A DNA stretch of 64,000 bases from Gorillibacterium timonense (GCF_001457415.1 NZ_LN881723.1:1-64000), one strand, 5' to 3'; positions 49,971 through 59,121 are shown, counted from the first letter of the stretch. Numbers and translations: made by a program. Notes: generated from the letters alone by a model not told the origin.

Positions 49971-52745
49971 TTACGCTCTTTTACCGCCGGACAAGCCAAC
50001 CTTGAGGGGCTTGGCCTTTGGTTTTGAGAAGACGCTCCCGAAGCCCATCAGGAAGGTGGGGATGGCGGCGGCGACCAGGATCAACAGCCAGTCCTGAAGC
50101 CCGAGGTACACTGTCTTGAAGATCGGCTGCAGAACCGGCAAATAGAGCACGCCCAGCATGAGAATCACAGAGGACAACACGGCGGCAACCAGGTACTTGT
50201 TCTGCAGCGGGTTGCGGTGAAAAATGGACCTCGAGCTGCGGCAGTCGAACACGTGGATCAACTGCGCCATGACAAGGGTGGCAAAAGCGACGGATTGAGC
50301 TTTCAGAAGCTGGGCGGGATCACCCGGAGCAGGAAGCAGGGAGATCCAGAAAGCGGCCAGTGTGCAGAGTCCGATCAAGGTCCCGCGGCTGACGATCTTC
50401 CAACCGAGCCGACGGGCGAAAATATTTTCCCGAGCGGGGCGCGGCTTGTGCTGCATGAGGTCCTTCTCCGCCTGATCGACACCGAGCGCCATGGCCGGCA
50501 GCCCGTCGGTCACGAGGTTCACCCAGAGAATCTGGATGGGCAGGAGCGGCAGAGGCAGCCCCAGCATCATCGCGAAAAACATCGTGAGGATCTCGCCCAC
50601 ATTGGACGCGAGCAGATACCGGATAAACTTGCGGATATTCTCGTAAATGCCTCTTCCCTCTTCGATCGCGGCTACGATGGTGGAGAAATTGTCGTCGCTC
50701 AGCACCAGCGCAGACGCTTCCTTGGCGACGTCCGTTCCGTTTTGCCCCATGGAGATGCCGATATCCGCCGCTTTGATCGCTGGAGCGTCATTGACGCCGT
50801 CTCCGGTCATCGCGACCGTATGGCCTACCCGCTGTAGCGACTTCACAATCCGCAGCTTGTGCTCGGGCGACACCCGCGCATAGACGTAGATGTCATTGAT
50901 CTTGGCGTCCAGCTGCTCGTCGGTGAGGGCTTCCAGTTGAACACCGTTCAGCGTGATTCCTCCCGTTGGAATCATTCCCAGTTGGCGGGCGATGGCTTCC
51001 GCCGTCGACTGGTGATCGCCAGTAATCATCACGGTTTTGATGCCCGCCCGGCGGCAGCTGTGAATAGCATCCCGGACTTCCTTGCGCGGCGGATCCATCA
51101 TCCCGGCGAGGCCGATGAAGACCAGATTGCTCTCCGCCGAATCTTCCGTGTCGATGCGTTCCGCCGGCTTTACCTCTCTGTAGGCTAAGGCGAGGACCCT
51201 TAAAGCCGACTGAGCCATCGCTTCGTTGGCGGAAACGATCTTTTGCCTCAAGGTTCCCGTGAAAGGGAGGATCTTGTTATCCCATAGGACATAGGAGCAT
51301 TGCTCCATCAAGACATCGGGAGCTCCCTTGGCCAAGACGAGCCTGCCGCCCTGATGCTCGACCAGAACCGACATTCGCTTGCGGGTCGAGTCAAAGGGGA
51401 ATTCGCGAAGCCGCCGGTACAGCCCCTCCTGCGAGGAAGCCGATACCCCGACTTTCGCACCGAGAACGGCGAGTGCGCCTTCTGTGGGATCCCCTTCCAC
51501 CTTCCACTCCGACTTGACCCGATCCTTCTCTCTTTTCCCTTTGACTTCCGTTTCTTCTTCCCGCAGATGTGCGTTGTTGCACAAGACCGCCGTCTGCATA
51601 AACCGGCGAAGCGTTTGATCCTTGCGGATATCGAGCGGCTTTCCGTCTACTCGGATCTCGCCGAACGGTGCATAACCTTCACCGGTCACTTCCATCAATT
51701 GGCCGCCTGCCCACAGATGGGTGACAGTCATTTTGTTTTGGGTCAGCGTGCCGGTCTTGTCCGAACAGATGACGGAGGCGCAGCCGAGGGTTTCCACCGA
51801 AGGCAGCTTACGGACGATGGCGTTGCGTTTGATCATCCGTTGAACGCCGAGAGCGAGTGCGATGGTGACGATGGCCGGAAGCCCTTCGGGAATCGCGGCC
51901 ACCGCCAAGCTGACCCCGGCGAGAAACATGGTATAAGGTGGCTGCCCGTGCATGATCCCCGCAAGAACAACAGCAACGGTAAGTCCGATGGAGAGCAGAA
52001 TCAGGATCTTACCGAGCTGCTCCAGCCGGTGCTGCAGCGGCGTATCCATCTCGTCGGTCCCCTGGATCAGACTGGCGATCTTGCCCATTTCCGTTTCCAT
52101 GCCCGTGCGAATAACGAGCCCTTTCCCTGTACCGCGGGTGATCATGGTGCCCATAAAGCCGAGATTGCGCTGGTCGCCCGGAGGCAGCTCTGCATCCTGA
52201 AGGGCCTCGATATGCTTGGAAACGGGAATGGATTCGCCTGTTAAAGCCGACTCTTCCGCGTAGATCCCGTTTGCTTCCAGGAAACGGAGATCGGCCGGAA
52301 TCCGGTCGCCGCTCTCTAGGATCACGATGTCGCCCGGTACGAGCGACTTCGCCGGAACCGAATGTACAACGCCCCCCCGCAATACCCTGGCATGAGGCGC
52401 AGACAGCTCCTTCAACGCTTTGAGAGAACGCTCCGCTCGAAATTCCTGCAAGAAGCCGAGCACGCCGTTCAACAAAATGATGGCCATGATCGTGATGGCA
52501 TCCAGGTATTCCCCGAGAAGCCCCGACACGAGGGTGGCTCCCATGAGCACAAGAACCATAAAATCCTTGAACTGGTTCAGAAAAAGCAGGAAAGGAGAAA
52601 TACCTTTGCCCTCCGCAAGGACGTTCAAGCCGACTTCATTCTCCCTTCGGGCCGCTTCTTCCGGAGCCAACCCTTTCGTCAGGTCGGTGCCCTGTTCCCG
52701 GAGCGAGCCCTCCGCCGTCAGGTTGTACCATTTTTTCTGACTCAC
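49971..52745 (-). CDS. yloB: calcium-transporting P-type ATPase
   Basis: A 924-residue P2A-type cation pump of the plasma membrane, like B. subtilis YloB. It has the actuator TGES motif (ALTGESIPV), phosphorylation site [13 protein letters not shown], nucleotide-binding KGAPD, and hinge [18 protein letters not shown]. The transmembrane PEGLPA sequence ([17 protein letters not shown]) and [13 protein letters not shown] are calcium-pump features. About ten membrane helices are expected. I chose the GTG at 52745, 7 nt after GGGAGGG; the ATG two codons upstream is too close to the site. Confidence 0.93.
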   Translation of the reverse strand: MSQKKWYNLTAEGSLREQGTDLTKGLAPEEAARRENEVGLNVLAEGKGISPFLLFLNQFKDFMVLVLMGATLVSGLLGEYLDAITIMAIILLNGVLGFLQEFRAERSLKALKELSAPHARVLRGGVVHSVPAKSLVPGDIVILESGDRIPADLRFLEANGIYAEESALTGESIPVSKHIEALQDAELPPGDQRNLGFMGTMITRGTGKGLVIRTGMETEMGKIASLIQGTDEMDTPLQHRLEQLGKILILLSIGLTVAVVLAGIMHGQPPYTMFLAGVSLAVAAIPEGLPAIVTIALALGVQRMIKRNAIVRKLPSVETLGCASVICSDKTGTLTQNKMTVTHLWAGGQLMEVTGEGYAPFGEIRVDGKPLDIRKDQTLRRFMQTAVLCNNAHLREEETEVKGKREKDRVKSEWKVEGDPTEGALAVLGAKVGVSASSQEGLYRRLREFPFDSTRKRMSVLVEHQGGRLVLAKGAPDVLMEQCSYVLWDNKILPFTGTLRQKIVSANEAMAQSALRVLALAYREVKPAERIDTEDSAESNLVFIGLAGMMDPPRKEVRDAIHSCRRAGIKTVMITGDHQSTAEAIARQLGMIPTGGITLNGVQLEALTDEQLDAKINDIYVYARVSPEHKLRIVKSLQRVGHTVAMTGDGVNDAPAIKAADIGISMGQNGTDVAKEASALVLSDDNFSTIVAAIEEGRGIYENIRKFIRYLLASNVGEILTMFFAMMLGLPLPLLPIQILWVNLVTDGLPAMALGVDQAEKDLMQHKPRPARENIFARRLGWKIVSRGTLIGLCTLAAFWISLLPAPGDPAQLLKAQSVAFATLVMAQLIHVFDCRSSRSIFHRNPLQNKYLVAAVLSSVILMLGVLYLPVLQPIFKTVYLGLQDWLLILVAAAIPTFLMGFGSVFSKPKAKPLKVGLSGGKRA

Positions 52746-53198
52746 TCGCATTCCCTCCCACGTGTTTGCTGCCCTTGCCGTTCTCTCCTCTGTGGCGCGT
52801 TTGGGGCCTCCATGAACATGGCCCCTTTCCGATAGTCGTGTATGCCCCCGCGCCGGCCGCATCGTAAGCTTTTTGGTAGGCTGGACCGGACAGAGCGTGG
52901 ACAGACTCTATCTAACTTTATTCAGACAGGCACTCGATTAGCACCTGAGGGCTTAAGATTGTCCCAAGAACAGGCTTGCAGACATGCATTAAGCAGAGCT
53001 TCCTGCTTATGATGCGGCGTCAATGGGATGGGAAAGGGTGCGGAACCCATGCATTTAAGTCGAACATGTACGGGACCGGACGGGAAAATTGGCTCGAAAC
53101 CGTTTGTGCCCTTAAATTTTCCGCTTACTTATGGCATGATAGGGAGAGCAACTTGGGACAGCACCCGGACGGGATGCTGATCAGAATGGAGTGTACTC
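52746..53198. other. 453-bp divergent region between yloB and rqcH
   Basis: No coding sequence or RNA gene is visible. A hairpin GGGGCC / GGCCCC with inner CATG/CATG lies at 52803-52825, within 60-80 bp of the yloB start and without a T-run. Both genes should have promoters here, but I could not identify -35/-10 pairs with acceptable spacing. Confidence 0.4.
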
Positions 53199-55073
53199 AT
53201 GGCATTAGACGGACTTGTCGTACGGGCGATCGTCCATGACTTGCAGCAAATAGTCGGCGGCCGGGTGAGCAAAATCCATCAACCGACCCCTCACGATATC
53301 ATCCTGCAGCTGCGTGCCGCATCCGGCAACGCACGGCTGCTTCTCTCGGCAAACCTCACGTATCCGCGCGTCCATTTGACGGACAAACAACTGCCCAATC
53401 CCACGGAGCCCCCCATGTTCTGCATGCTGCTGCGCAAGCACTGCGAAGGAGGCGTTATTGAAGCGGTGGAGCAGACCGGAGCCGAACGCGTCATCCGCAT
53501 CCGCATCCGTCAGCGCGACGAGCTGGGCGATATCAGCTCCAAGGTCATCCTGATCGAGATCATGGGCCGTCACAGCAACATCATCCTGCTCGACCCGCGC
53601 ACGGACACCATCATGGACGGGATTCATCATGTGACGCCGGCGCTCAGCAGTTATCGGGTGGTCATGCCCGGCTTTGCCTATACGCCGCCCCCTGAACAGG
53701 ACAAGCGCAACCCATGGGAGACCGATCGAGACTCGTTTCTGCACGAAATAAACGAAGAGATGAAGAGCAATGCGCTTAACGATAGCGCCCCTGTCGCTTT
53801 GGAAAAGGCGCTCGTCGCCCGCTTTAGCGGCGTCAGCCCGCTTGCCGCAAGGGAAATCGTTTATCGGGCGAAGGCAGCCGGAGCTGGGGTTACGGGTACT
53901 GACGCTCCCTGGGTCAAGGCCGTTGGAGCCGCCGCTGCGGGTACTGACACTGGAGTCGGGTCTGCCGAAATGGAGACCTCCGACTCCTCCTCAGTCGAAC
54001 CGTTGACACCGGAGCGCTTGTGGACTTCCTTTTCCGAGATCATGGAAGCCATGCGCTCTAATCGTTACCAGCCGAATATCGTGCGCGCCGAGCGGACGGG
54101 GAAGCTCGCCTTCTCGGTAATCGCCCTGACGCATATCGAAGGGGAGGCGGAGCCGTTCCTTACCGTGAGCGCTTGCCTGGACCGCTTCTATAGCGAGAAA
54201 GCGGAGCGGGACACGGTCAAGCAGCGCACCTCCGATCTGCAGCGGCTCTTGCAGAATGAGAAACACAAGAACGAGAAGAAGCTGGAGAAGCTGGAAGAAA
54301 CGTTGGAGGAAGCCAAGGAAGCCGACAGCCTGCGCGTGATCGGCGAGCTCCTGACCAGCTCTCTGCATCTCATCCGTAAAGGAGATAAGAGCGTCGAGGT
54401 CGTCAACTACTACGACGAAGAGCAGAGACCGCTCATCATCGCCCTCGATCCTCAGCTGACGCCTTCCGAGAACAGCCAGCGCTACTTCAAGAAATACGCT
54501 AAAGCCAAAAACAGCCTGGTCGTCGTGGAGGAGCAGATGAAGCTGGCCCGAGAGGAAATCGTCTACCTGGGCAGCCTGCTCGCTCAGTTGTCCGTGGCAA
54601 GCCTCTCGGACGTGGAAGAAATCCGCGACGAGCTGGTGGAACAGGGCTATTTGCGCGACCGCCGGAAAGCAGTCAAGAAAAAGAAAAAAGACCGGCCCGC
54701 CCTCACCTGCTACACATCCAGCGAGGGCATCCCGATCTATGTGGGCAAAAACAATCTGCAGAACGAATACTTGACCAATCGCCTGGCGAAGCCAAGCGAC
54801 ACCTGGCTGCACACCAAAGATATTCCAGGCTCTCATGTGGTCATCCGCAGCGACGCATACGGAGAGGATACACTTCTGGAGGCGGCACAGCTCGCCGCTT
54901 ACTATAGCCAAGCGCGCGGCTCGAGCTCCGTGCCGGTCGATTACACGCTGATCCGTTACGTGCGCAAGCCGAACGGTTCGAAGCCCGGTTTCGTTATCTA
55001 CGACCGGCAGAAGACGCTGTTCGCTACCCCGGATGAAACGCTCGTCGGCAGCTTGAAGAGCGCGCTCGCTTGA
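53199..55073 (+). CDS. rqcH: ribosome quality-control protein RqcH (NFACT family)
   Basis: Binds split 50S subunits with stalled peptidyl-tRNA and directs C-terminal alanine tailing. The 624-residue protein has the NFACT-N domain (about 1-200; ALDGLVVRAIVHDLQ, EIMGRHSNIILLD), a helix-hairpin-helix part, a long coiled coil (about 375-480) and the NFACT-R domain with YVGKNNLQNEYLTNRLAKPSDTWLH and IPGSHVVIR. It exceeds the usual 570 residues through a low-complexity Ala/Gly/Thr insertion near 225-270. The family Asp-Arg pair near residue 97 reads Glu-Arg (TGAERVI). In B. subtilis (yloA) it precedes yloB in the same direction; here it is divergent. Confidence 0.94.
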   Translation: MALDGLVVRAIVHDLQQIVGGRVSKIHQPTPHDIILQLRAASGNARLLLSANLTYPRVHLTDKQLPNPTEPPMFCMLLRKHCEGGVIEAVEQTGAERVIRIRIRQRDELGDISSKVILIEIMGRHSNIILLDPRTDTIMDGIHHVTPALSSYRVVMPGFAYTPPPEQDKRNPWETDRDSFLHEINEEMKSNALNDSAPVALEKALVARFSGVSPLAAREIVYRAKAAGAGVTGTDAPWVKAVGAAAAGTDTGVGSAEMETSDSSSVEPLTPERLWTSFSEIMEAMRSNRYQPNIVRAERTGKLAFSVIALTHIEGEAEPFLTVSACLDRFYSEKAERDTVKQRTSDLQRLLQNEKHKNEKKLEKLEETLEEAKEADSLRVIGELLTSSLHLIRKGDKSVEVVNYYDEEQRPLIIALDPQLTPSENSQRYFKKYAKAKNSLVVVEEQMKLAREEIVYLGSLLAQLSVASLSDVEEIRDELVEQGYLRDRRKAVKKKKKDRPALTCYTSSEGIPIYVGKNNLQNEYLTNRLAKPSDTWLHTKDIPGSHVVIRSDAYGEDTLLEAAQLAAYYSQARGSSSVPVDYTLIRYVRKPNGSKPGFVIYDRQKTLFATPDETLVGSLKSALA

Positions 55074-55099
55074 CGTTCGACCGGATGCAGCTGATGGTT

Positions 55100-55226
55100 G
55101 GCTGAGAGGTGCATCTCGTACGCTGTCAACTTAAAAACGGTGGTTCCCCCCCCTTCTCATACCATTGATGATGGTTCGTATCTACACGATTAAGGTTGAC
55201 AGCATACGATGGGATGCACCTCGGCC
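55100..55226. repeat. 127-bp imperfect inverted repeat
   Basis: The left arm (about 55100-55134) and the right arm (about 55188-55226) are complementary over some 30-35 positions with a few bulges: GGTGCATC / GATGCACC, CGTACGCTGTCAAC / GTTGACAGCATACG and TTAA / TTAA. The centre has an eight-C run (55146-55153) and a small ACCAT/ATGGT hairpin (55161-55175). It lies 27 bp past the rqcH stop. The form suggests a miniature inverted-repeat element or a large structured 3' end. Confidence 0.7.
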
Positions 55227-55244
55227 ATGTGCCTCCCCAGCTAA

Positions 55245-55275
55245 TCAAAAAAACATGCCCCAAGGTTGGGACATG
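55245..55275 (-). terminator. terminator of the two-component operon
   Basis: CATG-x-CCCAA / TTGGG-x-CATG pair with one internal mismatch and a 2-nt centre. TTTTTTT follows on the minus strand. It lies 18 nt after the SHOCT gene stop. Confidence 0.85.
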
Positions 55276-55292
55276 CTGACGCTCGGATCTTC

Positions 55293-55532
55293 TTATCTGT
55301 TTCGATGATCGCGCAAAATCTCAATCCTATGCCTGTATTCCTCATCCGAGATTTCGCCCCTCGCATAGCGCTCCGCAAGGATTTTCTCGGGGGTCCTTTC
55401 GCCTACGCCCGACTTTTCACTGCCTTTTACCAGTCTGACGACGAGATAAACAACACCTGCAATAAGGAGAACATTAACCAAAAGGCCCACTATCGAGAAG
55501 AGCGCCCCCATCCCATAACCAAACCCCATCAT
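55293..55532 (-). CDS. small SHOCT-domain membrane protein
   Basis: A 79-residue protein with one membrane helix (about residues 8-34; ALFSIVGLLVNVLLIAGVVYLVVRL) and a C-terminal SHOCT motif (PEKILAERYARGEISDEEYRHRIEIL, about 48-73). SHOCT motifs occur at the ends of many membrane proteins and are thought to aid oligomerisation. A GAGGAGCGG site precedes the start. It is the last gene of the secreted protein / regulator / kinase unit, 19 nt after the kinase. Confidence 0.8.
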   Translation of the reverse strand: MMGFGYGMGALFSIVGLLVNVLLIAGVVYLVVRLVKGSEKSGVGERTPEKILAERYARGEISDEEYRHRIEILRDHRNR

Positions 55533-55551
55533 AATGACTCACCGCTCCTCT

Positions 55552-56916
55552 CTACTTTTTGGGGAAATGAACGGTAAATTCGCTTCCCTCGTTGATTTTG
55601 CTGCGCACTGTGATCTTCCCGCCGTTCGCTTCCACGATGGCTTTCGCCACGGCAAGGCCGATCCCGGCTCCACCGGTCTTGCGATTGCGCGATTTCTCTC
55701 CGCGATAGAACCGCTCGAAGATGAATGGCAGCTCGTCTGCTGGGATTCCCACACCGGTATCCGCGATCGAGACCTTTGCCTCGAACCTTTCATCCACCAC
55801 CGTCACTTGAATCTTGCCCTGATTCGTATATTTATAGGCGTTATTCAGCAGGTTGACTATTACTTGAACGAGCCGCGAGTAATCACCCTTGACGTATACT
55901 TGTTGATCCTCTCGCACTTCCAGCGCGATATTTTTATATCGAAACGGTTCGGCTACCGTGTTGATTCCATCACGGATGACTTCGTTGAGGCAGACCCTTT
56001 CTTTTCGAAGCTGCAGCATCGGGTTTTCCGCGTCCGTCAATTTCTCTAAATCGCTTATGAGCTGCACTAACTGGATGACCTGGTCATGGCAAACCTGCAA
56101 TTTATCCGGCGTGGCTTCCCATACTCCGTCTTGAAACGCTTCGAGATGGCTTTGGATCGTTGTCAGCGGGGTTCGCAATTCATGGGCAATGTCCCCTGTC
56201 AGATTCTTTCGCAGCTTATCCTGCTTCTCCAAAGCTTCGGCCAGATGGTTGAGCGCTCGTCCGACTTCTCCGACTTCTGTGTTGTCGTCTAGTTCGACGC
56301 GCCTTGATAGATCCCCATCCCTCATCCGTACGGCAGCCTGCTTGATGTGCAGTAATGGACGGCTGATACCGTTTGCTGTAAAGATGCTAAACAGAGATAC
56401 CCCGATCATCACCAGAACCAGAGCAGCACCCAATAATGTGTTGAAAAGGTTCAAAAACTGCTGGTTTAGCTTTTGAAATGGCTGCTCGATTCCGCGTATC
56501 TCCAAGGTTCCGACCAGGTTCCCGGCTTTCACGATGGGCTTTTGGATCCTCTTGGAGCTTGCCGCATCCGCTGCCTCCTCCGTTCCTCTGTCCGAATTTA
56601 CAGGCCTGCCCATTGTACTCGTATCCCAGACCAAGGTCCCCTGTCGATCCGTAATTCGGACGACATAACCGCGAAGCATGGCTTGATGGGAAATGCTCAT
56701 CAACGCCTCTGTCGTCCATTGGCCTGTGGTTTCCTGATAGGATGCCGTTAAATCTTCGAGCAAGGCCTTTGCTTCCGATTGCTGCTGCTCCTCCGTATAC
56801 TTACCGAGCGAGAAGAGCATGACCAGGTTGACGAGGAGCACGATCGTCAGCAAAGAGCTTATGGCCACGCCCATATGCGATAATAGCAGCTTCTTGCGCA
56901 GCCCACCGCTATTCAT
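55552..56916 (-). CDS. sensor histidine kinase, BaeS-like
   Basis: A 454-residue membrane kinase. Two helices (about 11-36 and 160-184) flank an extracellular sensor of about 120 residues with no cysteines. A HAMP domain (about 184-236; NGISRPLLHIKQAAVRMRDGDLSRRV) leads to the H-box IAHELRTPLTTIQSHLEAF and the ATP-binding domain (NLLNNAYKYTNQG, DTGVGIP, FERFYRGEKSRNRKTGGAGIGLAV). Its ATG overlaps the regulator stop by 8 nt in ATGAATAG. The stimulus is unknown; the neighbouring secreted protein suggests envelope stress. Confidence 0.92.
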   Translation of the reverse strand: MNSGGLRKKLLLSHMGVAISSLLTIVLLVNLVMLFSLGKYTEEQQQSEAKALLEDLTASYQETTGQWTTEALMSISHQAMLRGYVVRITDRQGTLVWDTSTMGRPVNSDRGTEEAADAASSKRIQKPIVKAGNLVGTLEIRGIEQPFQKLNQQFLNLFNTLLGAALVLVMIGVSLFSIFTANGISRPLLHIKQAAVRMRDGDLSRRVELDDNTEVGEVGRALNHLAEALEKQDKLRKNLTGDIAHELRTPLTTIQSHLEAFQDGVWEATPDKLQVCHDQVIQLVQLISDLEKLTDAENPMLQLRKERVCLNEVIRDGINTVAEPFRYKNIALEVREDQQVYVKGDYSRLVQVIVNLLNNAYKYTNQGKIQVTVVDERFEAKVSIADTGVGIPADELPFIFERFYRGEKSRNRKTGGAGIGLAVAKAIVEANGGKITVRSKINEGSEFTVHFPKK

Positions 56917-57616
56917 CCGGATTCACCTGAAATTTGTATCCGATGCCAAATACGGTGGCAAGAAAGATCGGATGCTTGGGATCATCCCCGATTTTTTGTC
57001 TGATGTTCTTGACATGCACATCGATGGTGCGCTCGAATCCTTCAAAAGCGTCTCCTTGGATCAGATTCACCAGCTCGTTTCGGCTGAATACCCTCTTCGG
57101 ATGCTTAGCCAAGAGCTCAAGCAGCTTGAATTCAATAGGCGTCAAGGAGACGAGCTCCCCCTTCACTCTGACTTCATGCCGCTCCTGATCGATGGATAAG
57201 CAATTTCCCGCGAAGGTGAGCGGTGTTCCAGGTTGTTCTGCGGCCGGAATGCGCGACCTCCTGAGCAAGCTTATGACCCTTGCCGACAGCTCTCTCGGGC
57301 TAAACGGTTTGGTCATGTAATCATCAGCGCCAATCAGCAGCCCACCCACCTTGTCGTCTTCGCTGCTTTTGGCGGTCAGCATGAGGATCGGTGTGGTGGA
57401 TGTCTTGCGGACCCGTCTGCAGACTTCTTCTCCCGTCATGTCCGGCAGCATGAGGTCCAATACAATCAGGTCCGGCTTCAGGTTATCAAATAGCTGGAGC
57501 GCGCTTCGCCCCGTATCCGCCTCGTACACCAAATAATCGCTCTTCTCCAAATAGGCTCGGATCACCTTGAGGATATCGGGCTCGTCATCGACAAGCAAAA
57601 TCTTCTCCCGCTCCAT
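56909..57616 (-). CDS. OmpR-family response regulator
   Basis: A 235-residue regulator with an N-terminal receiver (KILLVDDEPDILK acidic pocket, VLDLMLPDMTGEEVC phospho-acceptor Asp, MLTAKSSEDDKVGG and Lys in DDYMTKPFSPREL) and a C-terminal winged helix (about 140-232; LTPIEFKLLELLAKHPKRVFSRNELVNLI, RTIDVHVKNIRQKIGDD, TVFGIGYKF). I place the start at ATG 57616, which overlaps the upstream gene's TGA; an in-frame ATG nine codons upstream is possible, and neither has a strong site. It is paired with the kinase downstream. Confidence 0.92.
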   Translation of the reverse strand: MEREKILLVDDEPDILKVIRAYLEKSDYLVYEADTGRSALQLFDNLKPDLIVLDLMLPDMTGEEVCRRVRKTSTTPILMLTAKSSEDDKVGGLLIGADDYMTKPFSPRELSARVISLLRRSRIPAAEQPGTPLTFAGNCLSIDQERHEVRVKGELVSLTPIEFKLLELLAKHPKRVFSRNELVNLIQGDAFEGFERTIDVHVKNIRQKIGDDPKHPIFLATVFGIGYKFQVNPDE

Positions 57617-57894
57617 CAGCGATTCATCATGCTTCCGCGCCATTCCGAATTGCTCATCATGGAACTGCTGCCTGCGCCACTTCCCGCGCTATTGCGACAG
57701 CTCTTGTACATCCCCTCGATTTGCTGATCAGTTAGGCCGGGATGCATCTGCTTTGCGAAAGGAAGCATCCGCTCAAAAAAATCTTTGCCTGTGTCTACAC
57801 TCGAATTGCCGTCAGTAGACGCGGCATAAGCGCCGGCCGTCCCGATCCCCGTCGCCAGCACCAATGCCCCGAGTGTAATCCAACGTTTCTTCAT
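57616..57894 (-). CDS. small secreted protein with FAKQMHPGL motif
   Basis: A 92-residue protein with a signal peptide (MKKRWITLGALVLATGIGTA, cleavage likely after AYA near residue 24) and a mature part of about 68 residues. FFERMLPFAKQMHPGLTDQQ and IEGMYKSC form a helical motif; the tail is rich in Ser, Gly and Met (SSSMMSNSEWRGSMMNR). The single mature Cys and several Met could bind metal, but this is inference. A strong AAAGGAGGAG precedes the ATG. As first gene of the operon before the regulator and kinase, it may be a sensor partner or a periplasm-like stress protein. Confidence 0.7.
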   Translation of the reverse strand: MKKRWITLGALVLATGIGTAGAYAASTDGNSSVDTGKDFFERMLPFAKQMHPGLTDQQIEGMYKSCRNSAGSGAGSSSMMSNSEWRGSMMNR

Positions 57895-58065
57895 TTTTCT
57901 CTCCTCCTTTTGCTATCATTGTAAACCGAAGTTGTGAAGAACTGATTTGCATCGGGTGAAAAAGATATGAAGGACAGATTTCCCTTTATTTTGGAATCAC
58001 AATAACTTTCGTATACCTTCTTTACCCCAAAAGCTCAGGTTGTATAAAAACCTCATCACTTCCAT
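57895..58065. other. promoter region of the two-component operon
   Basis: An AT-rich stretch with no gene. A TACAAT box stands about 25 bp before the secreted-protein gene on the minus strand, without a good -35 box, so positive regulation is possible. I see no clear direct repeat for the response regulator. Confidence 0.35.
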
Positions 58066-58113
58066 AGAAAAAGGCCATTTCGCACGCAATCCAGCGGCGG
58101 AAACAGCCTTTTG
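58066..58113 (-). terminator. terminator of the TetR / small membrane protein unit
   Basis: On the minus strand AAAAGGC-x-GTTTC pairs with GAAAT-x-GCCTTTT, with an inner CGC/GCG, and ends in CTTTTTC. It lies about 78 nt beyond the small membrane protein gene. Confidence 0.6.
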
Positions 58114-58190
58114 GGGCATCTGCGCTCCAAATAGCAAAGTGCTTAAGGGTGTGGCTCTCTCTCTGATGGCAGGTCGAGTAAATCCGTTAC

Positions 58191-58394
58191 CTATTTCACA
58201 TACTTAAAAATCATCAGCAAAATGGCGGCAATCGAAACGAGACTGGCGGTAATCCCGAGTTTCTTGTGAAACGAAAGTGCGGATTTCAAATCCGCTCCCG
58301 TGAGATTTTGATTCGCAATCCAAAACCCGCACAGAAGAGTCGACAACAGCAAGAGAATGGCTCCCGCTCCGAGAATGATCGTGAAGGTCTTCAT
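58191..58394 (-). CDS. small two-helix membrane protein regulated with TetR
   Basis: A 67-residue hydrophobic protein with two membrane helices (about 4-26, TIILGAGAILLLLSTLLCGFWI, and 47-64, ITASLVSIAAILLMIFKY) joined by a short polar loop (NQNLTGADLKSALSFHKK). I do not recognise a family. Its ATG overlaps the tetR stop (ATGA), so the two are co-translated, and it should be under the same operator. It could be a small efflux component, a membrane sensor for the regulator or an unrelated stress peptide. Confidence 0.7.
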   Translation of the reverse strand: MKTFTIILGAGAILLLLSTLLCGFWIANQNLTGADLKSALSFHKKLGITASLVSIAAILLMIFKYVK

Positions 58395-58966
58395 CGTTCC
58401 ATCCCTTTCATGATTTGATGGATCAACAGCTCAATGGCAGAATCGCGTTGCTTCTTGTCAAATGCGTTAAACCCGGAATACTTATAAAACTCTTCATGTC
58501 TGCACAACATCGCCTGCGTGCTTGTGATCAGTACAAACGCGGCGAGTCGGAGCTCTTCTTCCCCCTTTCTGTCGGGATAAATTTCTTTCAGCAGCGGCAG
58601 CAAATACAGCGGAACGCTCATATCGCCCTTCACCAGCTGATAAGTGACGGACAGCTTCGTATAGCCATAATATTGAATGACCATGTCGGCCATCTGTTTA
58701 AGCATGTTGATCAGCCGCGTGGTTGGGTCGACATCTTCCTCTTTGACGGTAAGCCATTGCTCCACGGCATCCTTCAAAACAAGGTCGATCGCTTGATTCA
58801 CCAGCTCATCCTTGGATGTGAAATAATAGTTGATCATGGCAATGTTCACCTGAGCTCGGTCCGCAATTTGGCGGACCGTCAGCAGCGCCGCATCCTGCGT
58901 TTCATGCAGCAGGGCGACCGTCGCATCCAGGAGCGCCTTCTTGACTTCATCGGATTTTCTGGACAT
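58391..58966 (-). CDS. TetR/AcrR family transcriptional regulator
   Basis: A 191-residue repressor. The N-terminal helix-turn-helix (about 5-50) shows VKKALLDATVALLHETQDAALLTVRQIADRAQVNIAMINYYFTSKDELVNQAI-type text, in which NIAMINYYFTSKDELV is the recognition and support region. The C-terminal ligand domain is hydrophobic and unrelated to any named subgroup I know. The ATG at 58966 begins MSRKSDE; an upstream TTG lies between operator and start. A palindromic operator lies 17 bp upstream, pointing to autorepression. The small membrane protein gene follows with a 4-nt overlap. Confidence 0.9.
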   Translation of the reverse strand: MSRKSDEVKKALLDATVALLHETQDAALLTVRQIADRAQVNIAMINYYFTSKDELVNQAIDLVLKDAVEQWLTVKEEDVDPTTRLINMLKQMADMVIQYYGYTKLSVTYQLVKGDMSVPLYLLPLLKEIYPDRKGEEELRLAAFVLITSTQAMLCRHEEFYKYSGFNAFDKKQRDSAIELLIHQIMKGMER

Positions 58967-58982
58967 GGTATCTTCTCTTTTC

Positions 58983-59011
58983 AATTAAACATATTTTAAA
59001 CATGTTTAATT
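58983..59011. promoter_or_regulatory. operator of the TetR regulator
   Basis: AATTAAACAT and ATGTTTAATT form a perfect 10-bp inverted repeat with a 9-nt centre. The right side also contains a 14-bp perfect palindrome TTAAACATGTTTAA (58997-59010). The element begins 17 bp upstream of the TetR start, a standard place for autorepression. Confidence 0.85.
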
Positions 59012-59070
59012 TAATCCATCATCGCTCATTTGTCAATCCTTCCCTGACAAGCGGGTTCTCCCACCATACA

Positions 59071-59121
59071 AAAAGCCCCGCCAGCTAAGGTCGCAATTGC
59101 TCCCATCAGCCAGCGAGGTTT
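59071..59121 (-). terminator. terminator of the PHP gene-galU operon
   Basis: On the minus strand AAACCTCGCTGGCT pairs with AGCTGGCGGGGCTTT (G-U pairs and one bulge) across a loop of about 20 nt and runs into TTTTTG. It lies 21 nt beyond the galU stop. Confidence 0.75.

Noticed and set aside
52976..53239. An 87-codon open frame upstream of and overlapping rqcH
   Set aside because: It has no ribosome-binding site or family resemblance and overlaps the rqcH start in another frame.
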